Assembly: GCF_001983935.1 (NCBI RefSeq)
Contig: NZ_CP017641.1
Location: 8,296,001 to 8,360,000 of the forward strand
Length of the DNA: 64,000 bases
Direction: 5' to 3'
From: Fuerstiella marisgermanici
GTDB lineage: Bacteria; Planctomycetota; Planctomycetia; Planctomycetales; Planctomycetaceae
A program made the position numbers and the translations under genes. This document shows, piece after piece, positions 16,881 through 25,287 of the stretch (positions are counted from its first letter, which is position 1; each line of letters opens with the position of its first letter). The notes under the pieces were generated by a model that saw only the letters and a program-made list of their open reading frames with translations, searched no databases and was not told the DNA's origin.

Positions 16881-19800
16881 ATGGAGCAGACCGTGATTCA
16901 ATTTGAAGACTTCCGCCTCGACGTTGAAGACGCTCAGCTTCTGCGCGGTGGAAAGCGGGTCGCACTCACACCGAAAGCCTTTGATGTGCTGGCTCGTCTG
17001 GCGACGAATGCCGGGCGGCTGATATCGAAAGAAGAGCTGCTGAATTCGCTGTGGGACGATGCTCTGGTTTCGGACGCATCACTCGTGGTCTGCATTCGAG
17101 AGATTCGAAAGAGGCTCGGTGACAATGCCAGGTCGCCGCAGTTTATCGAAACCGTTCACCGGCGAGGTTACCGCTTTATTGCGGATGTCAACGAAGCGGG
17201 CGGCGCAGAAGTTAAGCAGGACCAGGCTCCTCGTGCGGAAACCTCCGCCAGGGCGAGCGGAGAGCGTCAGCCTGGTGATAGCACGTCCCGCCACGCGACC
17301 ACCCGCACCCGCGTCTCTTCGATCGTTGGTCGACAGGAAGAATTCGCCGAACTCGATCGAGTCTTCCGAGTGGCCGCATCCGGTCAGCGGCAGACTGTCT
17401 TCGTGGCCGGGGAACCGGGAGCCGGCAAGACGGCGTTCATCACAGACTTCATCGTACAGCACACGGACGAAAGTGTTCGCATCGCGGAAGGGCAATGCTT
17501 CGAACAGTTCGGCGAAGGTGAACCGTATCTGCCAGTCCTCGAAGCGCTCACACAACTCACGCAGCAGTCCGATGGCGATCGAATCATCGAAGCGATCACG
17601 CGGTTTGCGCCGACGTGGCTGACTCAGATGCCGTCGTTGCGAGGCCGGTTGCCGGCAGACGTGGCCGAATCCGACGCATTGGGTTCCAGCGCGACACGAA
17701 TGCTGAGGGAGATGGCGGAAACGCTGGAAACACTCACCATCGAGACCCCGCTGATTCTGATTTTCGAAGATCTGCACTGGAGCGATTATTCAACGCTCGA
17801 TCTGATTTCGTACATGGCCCGACGACGCCAACCCGCAAAGCTGCTGATCATCGGAACGTACCGTCCCGTTGAGATCATTCTGCGAAACCACGCGCTGAAG
17901 CCGGTCAAGCGAGAGCTGCTCTCGAAGCAGGCGTGTTGCGAAATTCCGTTGGCGTCAATTTCTGTCGAAGCCGTTTCGGAATACCTCACGAAACGCTTCC
18001 CGGAAATCGAAACCTCAAACGAGATTGCGGCCAGAATCCACCGTCGAACCGATGGCCATCCACTCTTTGTTGCCGAGTTGATCAGCTATCTCGCGGCGCA
18101 TGATAAACTGATCCCGACAACTACTGACGTTGCGGACGCACCGCTGCCGGAAAATATCCGAGCGATGATCGACACGCAAATCGATCTGGTCGACGACGAA
18201 CAACGAAAAATTCTGGAAGCCGGCAGCATCGCCGGCGTGGAATTTTCGGCAGCGGCGATTGCCGACGTGCTTGGTCAGCAGGTGTTGGATATTGAGGACC
18301 AACTGGATTCGCTCGCGGAACGACAGCAGTTGCTACAACCTGTTGATGATGGGCATTCTGTTGAAGCACCGTCGGCTCGTTACCGCTTCCGCCACGTGCT
18401 GTATCAGGAGGCGTTATACAAACGCTGCGCAGCCGGTCGCCGAATTCGCCTTCATCGTCGGCTGGGGGAAAGGCTTGAACAACGTCATGTTGAGCCTCCG
18501 CCTGAACTAGCCGCCCAACTGGCGATTCACTTCGAACGCGGCCATGTGCTCGATCGAGCTATCCATTTTCTTCGAATGGCGGCCGACCGCGCGACGCGCC
18601 ACTACGCCAATCGCGAAGCCGCAGAATATGTCAGCCGAGCCATCGACCTGATTCGCCGAGATCCGTCACTCGCCGATCTGCGGCTGTCACTTTTTGAACA
18701 GCGAGGGCTGATTTATCGTTCCAGCGCAAACATCGCGGCAGCGGCGAAAGACTTCGAAGCGATGGCTCAGGAAGCCAGGCGACGGGGCAAGGTTGCAGAA
18801 CAGGCAAACGCCCAGTTTTGTCTGGCGAGCGTGTTTTCGTGGGTTGACCGGCAGAAATGTCTCGACGCCGCAGTACGCGCCAACCAGCTTGCCGAACGGT
18901 TAGATAGCGGACTTCACCAAAAGCATCTGCGAGGCTGGTGGGCGTACTGGAATCTGCTGTGGGAAGGCTGGACTGAAGGAGATGCCGCCGCTTCCTCCGC
19001 CGCAATTTCCGCCGCCCGCAAGCTCAATGATCGGGAAATGCTCTGTCTGCACCTCAGCCGGTCGGGCTGCTTCCATCTTGTCCTGTCGGACTACGACACG
19101 GCCTGCCGCGCAACGGAAGAGGCCATGCAACTGGCGACGGAAATCGGCGACGCCTCGGAGTACCTGTTGGCCACCTTCTTCCGGGGGTGGGCGTGTCTGT
19201 ACGACGGCCGCTGGGAGGAAATGGCTCGGCTGTTGTGGGACGGCCTGCAGATCGCCGAAACCAACGGGCACGACCGCTACGCGCTGCTGCTGCGGCTGCA
19301 AATGGCTCAGTTGTGCAACGAAGCCGGTGACTTCGACCACGCCGCAGAACTTGCCGAACGTTCGCTGAAGGAATCGCGGGAACTGGATCTCGGTTATGGT
19401 CAGTTGGTCAGCCCAATTCTGCTGGGAGTTGCGTATCTCGGCCAGGACAGGGCGGGCGAAGCGCTTGAACTGCTCGAACAGATTGTCCAACGGCTGGACA
19501 ACGAACGTCTGCTCATGGACTGGATCTGGAAAATGCCGCTGCGCTACGCGACGGCTCGGTGCCATTTCAAGCTCGGAAATCTGGACGCCGTGCGCGACTA
19601 CGCGGCGAAGCTTCGTCTGGCCGCATCGTTCCCGCGCGGCCAGACTCATGAAGCCCTGTCGCATCAACTATTGGCAGATGCTTCTCTGCGCCAAGGCGAC
19701 TCAAAAGCAGCGCGGGCAGAGATCACTCGGGCGCTAAATATCGTCCAGACGACACGTCTGCCCCTGGCGGAATGGCGAATTCTACAAACTGCAGCAACTG

Positions 19801-19937
19801 CATTCGCAGATTCAGATCCCGAACGTTCGCAAGAGTGCGAACTCCAAAGCCAAAATGCCTTTTCTGGTCTCGTACAGGGCCTCAACGCAACATTCCCCAG
19901 CCTGCGACCGCCCGGCAATCGGTCGATCGAGAGATAG
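16881..19937 (+). CDS. Winged-helix / AAA ATPase / TPR transcriptional regulator
   Basis: The 1018-aa product has three parts. Residues about 5-103 are an OmpR/CadC-type winged helix (LTPKAFDVLARLATNAGRLI, then SVVRRRGY-like recognition region TVHRRGYRFI). Residues about 148-420 are an AAA ATPase of the LAL/MalT-like kind with Walker A GEPGAGKT (177-184) and Walker B LILIFEDLHWSD near 290. The rest is TPR-like helical repeats. Such proteins activate or repress target promoters in response to a ligand sensed by the repeats. There is no membrane segment. It is divergent from the 72-aa/RTX genes, with the 39-bp motif in between, so these genes and the cyclase-like gene are candidate targets. Confidence 0.9.
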   Translation: MEQTVIQFEDFRLDVEDAQLLRGGKRVALTPKAFDVLARLATNAGRLISKEELLNSLWDDALVSDASLVVCIREIRKRLGDNARSPQFIETVHRRGYRFIADVNEAGGAEVKQDQAPRAETSARASGERQPGDSTSRHATTRTRVSSIVGRQEEFAELDRVFRVAASGQRQTVFVAGEPGAGKTAFITDFIVQHTDESVRIAEGQCFEQFGEGEPYLPVLEALTQLTQQSDGDRIIEAITRFAPTWLTQMPSLRGRLPADVAESDALGSSATRMLREMAETLETLTIETPLILIFEDLHWSDYSTLDLISYMARRRQPAKLLIIGTYRPVEIILRNHALKPVKRELLSKQACCEIPLASISVEAVSEYLTKRFPEIETSNEIAARIHRRTDGHPLFVAELISYLAAHDKLIPTTTDVADAPLPENIRAMIDTQIDLVDDEQRKILEAGSIAGVEFSAAAIADVLGQQVLDIEDQLDSLAERQQLLQPVDDGHSVEAPSARYRFRHVLYQEALYKRCAAGRRIRLHRRLGERLEQRHVEPPPELAAQLAIHFERGHVLDRAIHFLRMAADRATRHYANREAAEYVSRAIDLIRRDPSLADLRLSLFEQRGLIYRSSANIAAAAKDFEAMAQEARRRGKVAEQANAQFCLASVFSWVDRQKCLDAAVRANQLAERLDSGLHQKHLRGWWAYWNLLWEGWTEGDAAASSAAISAARKLNDREMLCLHLSRSGCFHLVLSDYDTACRATEEAMQLATEIGDASEYLLATFFRGWACLYDGRWEEMARLLWDGLQIAETNGHDRYALLLRLQMAQLCNEAGDFDHAAELAERSLKESRELDLGYGQLVSPILLGVAYLGQDRAGEALELLEQIVQRLDNERLLMDWIWKMPLRYATARCHFKLGNLDAVRDYAAKLRLAASFPRGQTHEALSHQLLADASLRQGDSKAARAEITRALNIVQTTRLPLAEWRILQTAATAFADSDPERSQECELQSQNAFSGLVQGLNATFPSLRPPGNRSIER

Positions 19938-20513
19938 ACTTTGCGCTCCACTCGTGAGTTTGCCGCGAGCGAACATCCAACGCAAACTGTATTGCAACAG
20001 GTCGTCATATTGATGGCAATCACCTCAGGCGTGGTAACTCATGAGGGCGCAACATTGGTCGCGAACTTTTTGGCGACATCGGACGGTTCGTCCTTACGCA
20101 CGAACGACGATCGCCGTTGAACCTAGATTCGACGGAAATGCGGAGTCGAAATGACGACACCCACATTGTGCCTGAGCAGATTTGCAGACTGTTCTTTTAA
20201 CCTCGGTTATGAAACATTGACGCAAACTAGCACGGTCCTGAACCGGCTGAGGTTTGTGCAGCTACTGCGTTTTCTCACGCTGCCGGTCTAACGCGGTTGT
20301 TCGAACTACTGCGGTTTTTGGTGCTCTTGATGCGACAAATTTTGCCGGGGACGTTCACTGCTGATCCGCGGGTTGTGCAAGTCGCTCGCTATGCGCCGCA
20401 GGCCGATCTGCACAGAATTAGTTGGCAACCTTTCCTTTGCGTGGGGTGTGCTGCGATGGTCAATCCAGCTATTATCGTATTCGCGCCCAAACTTGAATTT
20501 TGGCGGGGGAATA
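19938..20513. other. Intergenic stretch without a convincing gene
   Basis: No protein-like open frame and no clear terminator. The last part presumably carries the promoter of the following sigma gene. Confidence 0.5.
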
Positions 20514-21038
20514 ATGGAATCGGAAAGCAGATCGACAGGTTCGTTACTGGAAACGCTCTACACCGAGCTGCGGGAAATGGCGGCGGCTAAGATGCTTCGA
20601 GAGCGTCCTGGGCATTCGCTGCAGACCACGGCTCTGGTGCATGAAGTGTACTTAAAACTCAATCAAGAGCGATTGGCCGACGGCTGGGCCTCGCGGTCGC
20701 TCTTCTTGCGAGCCGCTGCCGATGCAATGCGGCGGATTCTGGTGGATCATGCCCGGGCAAGACTTAGCTTGAAATGAGGTGGTGATCGCCAGCAGCAGGA
20801 AGCCTTCGATGTGGCTATCGCGTTACCAATGCCGCCAGAGGATTTACTGGCTGTCCACGAAAGCCTCGACATGCTTGCCGAAGAAGACCCGGTCAAAGCG
20901 GAATTGGTCAAACTACGCGTTTTTGGCGGCCTCAATCACATCGAAGCGGCTCAGGCGTTGGATCTTCCGAAATCAACCGCCGATCGCTACTGGGCGTTCG
21001 CGAAAGCGCGACTTATGGCCCTGATGGCCCCCGATTGA
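20514..21038 (+). pseudogene. ECF sigma factor interrupted by an in-frame TGA
   Basis: From ATG 20514 ([20 protein letters not shown]) the frame encodes region 2 of a planctomycete ECF sigma factor ([31 protein letters not shown]). A TGA at 20775-20777 stops it, but the same frame continues with GGDRQQQEAFDVAIALP and a full region 4 (AELVKLRVFGGLNHIEAAQA..STADRYWAFAKARL). The family usually has LKRGGD here, so a single C-to-T change of CGA to TGA explains the stop. Either the gene is inactive or readthrough occurs. The kinase gene lies 119 bases downstream and would be its partner. Confidence 0.85.
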
Positions 21039-21157
21039 TTCTAAGAAGCCGACAGAAAAAATAGTTTCCAGCTAGTGAGGCGGATTCGTAGCCGTTTACG
21101 CCGGTACTGATGGACCGGTTTTCTCCACCGCCTATCACGCGCAGCACTGGCAGTGAC

Positions 21158-23398
21158 ATGAATCAGCATTTGAAGAATCTGGAAGACATCTTCTGGCAGG
21201 CCAGGAACCTCGATCCCGGTGAGGAACGGCAGGCTTTCATCCGCGACCTAGAAAGCGATGATGCGGAGTTAGCGGCTGAGTTGAAACAGTTGCTTGCTGA
21301 TTATGCCAAATCGGATCAATTCTTTGGGGGCCTAAACGCGCTGGATGCCCAGGCAGATTTCCTCGCGGAAACCGCTGATTCAGCCGAGCCGACTGGTGAT
21401 CTTCACGGCAGCCTGTCGAGTCTTCTGTCCGGGAGCAAAGTCGGTCCCTACAAGCTGCTGGAGCCGATTGGCGAGGGTGGCATGGGGCTGGTCTACCTGG
21501 CTCAGCAGTCCACGCCGGTTCGACGCAAAGTGGCGTTGAAAATCATCAAGCCGGGGATGGACAGCCGCCAGGTGATCGCCCGCTTTGAGGCGGAACGCCA
21601 GGCGCTGGCGATGATGGAGCATCCCAACATCGCCAAGGTACTCGACGCGGGAACGACCGACTCGGGCTTGCCGTATTTCGTTATGGAACTGGTCCGTGGG
21701 ATCCCCATGACAGACTACTGCGATCGAGCAAAGATGCCGACTCGTGCCCGATTGGAATTGTTTCAGGATGTTTGTTCCGCCATCCAACACGCGCACAACA
21801 AGGGCGTGATTCACCGCGACATCAAACCCTCAAATATCCTGGTCACCGAGCAGGATGGAAGACCGCTCGTGAAAGTGATCGATTTTGGTGTCGCCAAAGC
21901 GTTGACCGATAACCTGACCGACAAGACGTTGTTCACCGGCATGTTCCAAATGCTGGGTACGCCGCTGTACATGAGCCCTGAGCAAGCGTCGCTTTCTAAT
22001 GTCGATGTGGATACCCGTAGCGATGTTTATTCGTTGGGAGTGATGCTGTACGAATTGTTGTCCGGTTCGTTGCCAATCGGCCGTGACGAGGTGAAAGACC
22101 TCAGCGTTGAGGAATTGCGAAAGCGGATCTGCGACACCGAGCCGCCGCGGCCCAGCAAACGCTTAAGTACGCTGAAGGACGAGCGGGAAACGGTCGCCGA
22201 ACGCCGTGGTGTCGACATAAAAGCCATCCATCGCTTGATTACGAATGAACTCGACTGGATCGCAATGAAGGCGCTCGAGAAAGATCGCAATCGCAGATAT
22301 CAATCGGCACGAGAACTAGCGGAAGACATTGGCAGAAACTTGGAGGGAGAGGCGGTCGAGGCGTGTCCACCTTCGGCTAGTTATCGCTTGAGAAAGCTTG
22401 TCTCCAAAAACCGAGTGGCTGTTGCAGTCGTCATGACTGTTTTGTTGTCAGCAATTTCGATAGCGGGCGTAAGTGTTTGGCAGACCTACCGTGCTACGCT
22501 GGCCGAGAAAAAGGCCACCGATGAATCGGCCAGACTACAAGCCGTTGTCGATTTTTTAGTCGAGGATCTTTTGGGGTCTGCAGATCCAGAACGATCCGGT
22601 GGTTCAGACGTCACGGTGTCAGAAGTTATGGCAAATGCACGCGTAACGATCAATGACGCTTTTTCGCAAGATCCAGTTACAGGTGCGACAATGCGCCATA
22701 CGCTGGCAAGGACGTATTTGCGATTGGGTGAGCACCAAGAAGCTGTTGATTTAGCAAGTGATGCTTCCACGATGTGGAAAGAAACGCGAGGTGATCAGAA
22801 CGGACGAACGCTTGACTCTCTGAGCATCCTGGGAAAAGCTCTCTTCGCTTCCGGGGACAAGAAATGCATTGATGTGTTGCGAGAAGTCTTCGCTGCTCGT
22901 ATGCAGATGGAGGGGGCCCAGAGCAGGGAGACACTGATCGCCCACATGAATCTTGCAGTCGCTCTGCTGAGTACCGACGACCGAGACGCGGCTGTAAGCG
23001 ACTTGAGGGAAATCAGCTCAGATGCGGAGGAGTTATTCGGCAAACACGATTCGCTCACACTGGTAAGCAAATCAAATCTCGTTGAAGGCCTATACCTTCA
23101 AACGAAATACTTAGAGGCCAGTAGCCTGCTTTCCCAAATTCTTGCCAGCGTTCGAAACAATACTGATCGGAGAATCGACCTGGATTTGATGCACGTTCTT
23201 CGAAGCGTGGCGAAGCTACAAACCAAACTCGGACGATACGCCGAAGCAGAAGCAAATCTTAGAAGGGTAGTAGACGTACAAAGAAGAGTACTATCGTCGA
23301 GCCACCCCCAGCTTTATCTTTCGATCCGGCGACTGGCGGAATGCCTAAGCGAACAGCAAATCGGTGGAGAAAAAAAACCGAGTTACTGCAACTCCTGA
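21158..23398 (+). CDS. Ser/Thr kinase with membrane segment and TPRs, first part
   Basis: ATG 21158 (MNQHLKNLEDIFWQARNLD) is preferred over 21110 because the family starts this way. Residue numbers below count from 21158. A helical N-terminus is followed by a Hanks kinase at about 100-380: GEGGMGLVYLA, VALKIIK, HRDIKPSN, DFG, and the APE-like MSPEQA. A membrane segment (AVAVVMTVLLSAISIAGVSVW) comes near 410-430. The outer part has TPR-like repeats. The frame ends at 23398 after SYCNS, but the next frame continues the repeats from an A8 run at 23370-23377, so the full protein would be about 1170 residues. It probably signals with the sigma factor upstream. The state of both genes suggests decay or recoding. 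Confidence 0.88.
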   Translation: MNQHLKNLEDIFWQARNLDPGEERQAFIRDLESDDAELAAELKQLLADYAKSDQFFGGLNALDAQADFLAETADSAEPTGDLHGSLSSLLSGSKVGPYKLLEPIGEGGMGLVYLAQQSTPVRRKVALKIIKPGMDSRQVIARFEAERQALAMMEHPNIAKVLDAGTTDSGLPYFVMELVRGIPMTDYCDRAKMPTRARLELFQDVCSAIQHAHNKGVIHRDIKPSNILVTEQDGRPLVKVIDFGVAKALTDNLTDKTLFTGMFQMLGTPLYMSPEQASLSNVDVDTRSDVYSLGVMLYELLSGSLPIGRDEVKDLSVEELRKRICDTEPPRPSKRLSTLKDERETVAERRGVDIKAIHRLITNELDWIAMKALEKDRNRRYQSARELAEDIGRNLEGEAVEACPPSASYRLRKLVSKNRVAVAVVMTVLLSAISIAGVSVWQTYRATLAEKKATDESARLQAVVDFLVEDLLGSADPERSGGSDVTVSEVMANARVTINDAFSQDPVTGATMRHTLARTYLRLGEHQEAVDLASDASTMWKETRGDQNGRTLDSLSILGKALFASGDKKCIDVLREVFAARMQMEGAQSRETLIAHMNLAVALLSTDDRDAAVSDLREISSDAEELFGKHDSLTLVSKSNLVEGLYLQTKYLEASSLLSQILASVRNNTDRRIDLDLMHVLRSVAKLQTKLGRYAEAEANLRRVVDVQRRVLSSSHPQLYLSIRRLAECLSEQQIGGEKKPSYCNS

Positions 23399-24663
23399 AA
23401 GAATGGGAGGCGATAGCCACCGAACTCTACGGTGAAAACAGCGAAGCTGCCTGGCAGGCAAGGCTGTTTACTATCAACACAGACTGGAAGTCCGGCCCAT
23501 TTACAAAAGAAGCTCGTGAGACGATTGTCGAGAGATTGACCGATATTCTAGAGCAGCCCGCGCAGGATTTGTCGCCAGGTTCGGGAGTCCGTTGCGAAGC
23601 CATGCAACTCAAGGCGTTTGTTCTCAATGACCTGCGGAGACATGATGAAGCCGTATCGCTTCACAGAGAGTTGGTCGCCGAGTTAGAGAAACGCTACCCT
23701 GAAAACCACGACCGAATCTTGCACGGACGGCATGACCTGGCATTTGCATTGATGAATGCTGGCAAGGAGGCGGATGCTGAGGACATCCTTCGCAGTGTTG
23801 TCGCACAAAGTAAGAACCTGCTTGGTGAAGACCACCCACGGACTTTAAGCGCGCTGAGGCAGCTAGGAAGAGCTTTGTTTCGGCAAAGGAAGTTGACTGA
23901 GGCTGCAGAGATTTACGAAGATGCGATCTTGATCCGCAAGAACTCTCCTCTCTACGTTTCGCAACCGATTGATATCCGTGATTATGGCACACTTGGAACT
24001 TGTTACGCAGGCACGGAGCAGTTCTCAAAGGCGGAAAAATACCTGCGAGCAGTAGTCGAGAATCCAGGAGTAAAGAAGTCGGCACGGTTTAGCCTAGCCT
24101 TAAACAACTACGTCGCATGCCTTCAAAAGCAGCGTAAATTCGATCAAGTGCTCGCGACCATAGAGCAATACTTGACACGAGAATTTTTGCTGGAGATCGA
24201 GAAGGTTCTCGATGAGCGTGACATCGAGCATGTCGATGTCTTTCTTCGCAATATGGGAAAGCTACTTTCCAAGGGCGCGTGGGACTTAGCGGTTGGTGAG
24301 GGCGTGTCGCCTGAAAGGTGGCTCCTTGCAATAGCTTATGGAGAACTCGCAACAAAGCTTAAGGAAGATCCTGGACATCTCAACAATTATGGCGTCGCTC
24401 TCTTCCAAAACGGTGACTACGTCAAAGCGATTGATGTCTTCGAAAAAGCGGACTCCATGATCGAAGGCGGCGACCGCGAGCATCGCATGTTTTTGGCAAT
24501 GGCTCATTGGCATGTTGGCAATCACAAGGAAGCTCGAAAATTTTATGAACAGGGCTTCTGCTGGCAGGAAGAACAGAATGAGCTCGATGAAGTGCTACAG
24601 CGTTTCAGTAAAATGGCAGAGGAGCTGATGGAGTTCGAGCCTGGAGTGAATTCTAAATTATAG
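23341..24663 (+). CDS. TPR-rich C-terminal part of the split kinase
   Basis: From about codon 12 (TELLQLLKEW) this frame continues the kinase protein with TPRs: EAVSLHRELVAELEKRYPEN, EAAEIYEDAILIRKN, KAIDVFEKADSMIEGG. The spacing and character match the repeats before the break. The ATG at 23341 overlaps the kinase end and has no good ribosome binding site, so it is unlikely to be a true separate start. It is most simply the remaining third of one protein, translated only if slippage occurs at 23370-23377. Confidence 0.75.
   Translation: MPKRTANRWRKKTELLQLLKEWEAIATELYGENSEAAWQARLFTINTDWKSGPFTKEARETIVERLTDILEQPAQDLSPGSGVRCEAMQLKAFVLNDLRRHDEAVSLHRELVAELEKRYPENHDRILHGRHDLAFALMNAGKEADAEDILRSVVAQSKNLLGEDHPRTLSALRQLGRALFRQRKLTEAAEIYEDAILIRKNSPLYVSQPIDIRDYGTLGTCYAGTEQFSKAEKYLRAVVENPGVKKSARFSLALNNYVACLQKQRKFDQVLATIEQYLTREFLLEIEKVLDERDIEHVDVFLRNMGKLLSKGAWDLAVGEGVSPERWLLAIAYGELATKLKEDPGHLNNYGVALFQNGDYVKAIDVFEKADSMIEGGDREHRMFLAMAHWHVGNHKEARKFYEQGFCWQEEQNELDEVLQRFSKMAEELMEFEPGVNSKL
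23370..23377 (+). other. A8 run, site of kinase frameshift
   Basis: Reading GGA GAA AAA AAA CCG leads to a stop seven codons later. A -1 shift on A-AAA-AAA, or one extra A in the mRNA, gives GAA AAA AAA ACC GAG and joins the kinase to the TPR-rich frame (TELLQLLKEWEAIATELYG). Loss of one A from an ancestral A9 is the simplest genomic cause. Confidence 0.7.
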
Positions 24664-24740
24664 GCTGATTGAGCTCGCGGACGTTGCCGGATGTCCGTGA
24701 TGCGACTGGTTCCCGGTCGGTGCATTTGTTGTGCTTCAAA

Positions 24741-24792
24741 CCGTGGGTCTGCGACGCCACGGCTACCGTATGCGATCCTTCCGGGATCAAAA
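24741..24792. repeat. Intergenic repeat, copy 1
   Basis: A 27-base stretch beginning CCGTGGGTCTGCGACGCCAC is identical at 25103. CCGTGG and CCACGG form a hairpin, and a GATCC/GGATC pair follows. It lies in the 620-base spacer after the split kinase. No gene is supported there; the spacer also has a GC-rich run with TAGCCGGGGG near 24912 resembling a mobile intergenic element. Confidence 0.6.
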
Positions 24793-25102
24793 CCGCCGCG
24801 CGATCCGATCGTTCCATGTTCGACAACACGCTTTACCCGCTACCCGAGCGGAAATCTGTTTGCAGATGGTCCACGCATGTTTTTCCTGACCGGGAACCGG
24901 TCGCAGACTGTAGCCGGGGGTAAGCGCAGCGCCACCGCCGGAACGTTCCCCTACACGCCCACCCCGACCCCGGAGGAGTCCCAGAATGCGCGGCGGGCGT
25001 TGAGGACGGCCGGTTAAGCAGCGTCACGTTTCGGCTCGGAATCAGAACGCGACGAACATTATGCAACCGATTCCCGATCGGAGGGCCCTTTTCGCGTTAT
25101 TA

Positions 25103-25156
25103 CCGTGGGTCTGCGACGCCACGGCTACCATCTGCAATCCTTTTCGGGACCAAAAG
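25103..25156. repeat. Intergenic repeat, copy 2
   Basis: Second copy of the element at 24741, with the same first hairpin and a diverged second half (gcaatccttttcgggacc). It precedes the giant secreted-protein gene by about 130 bases. Confidence 0.6.
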
Positions 25157-25287
25157 CTGGGTCTCCGGCATGTAGAAATAAATAAACCGAAAAACTTGAT
25201 CGTTCTGGTGGGGCGGTTTCGCTCTGGTTTACGCCGAAGAGGGTGTGCAGGAGAAAAACACCACTTTAACAATAGCGGAGCAAGACA

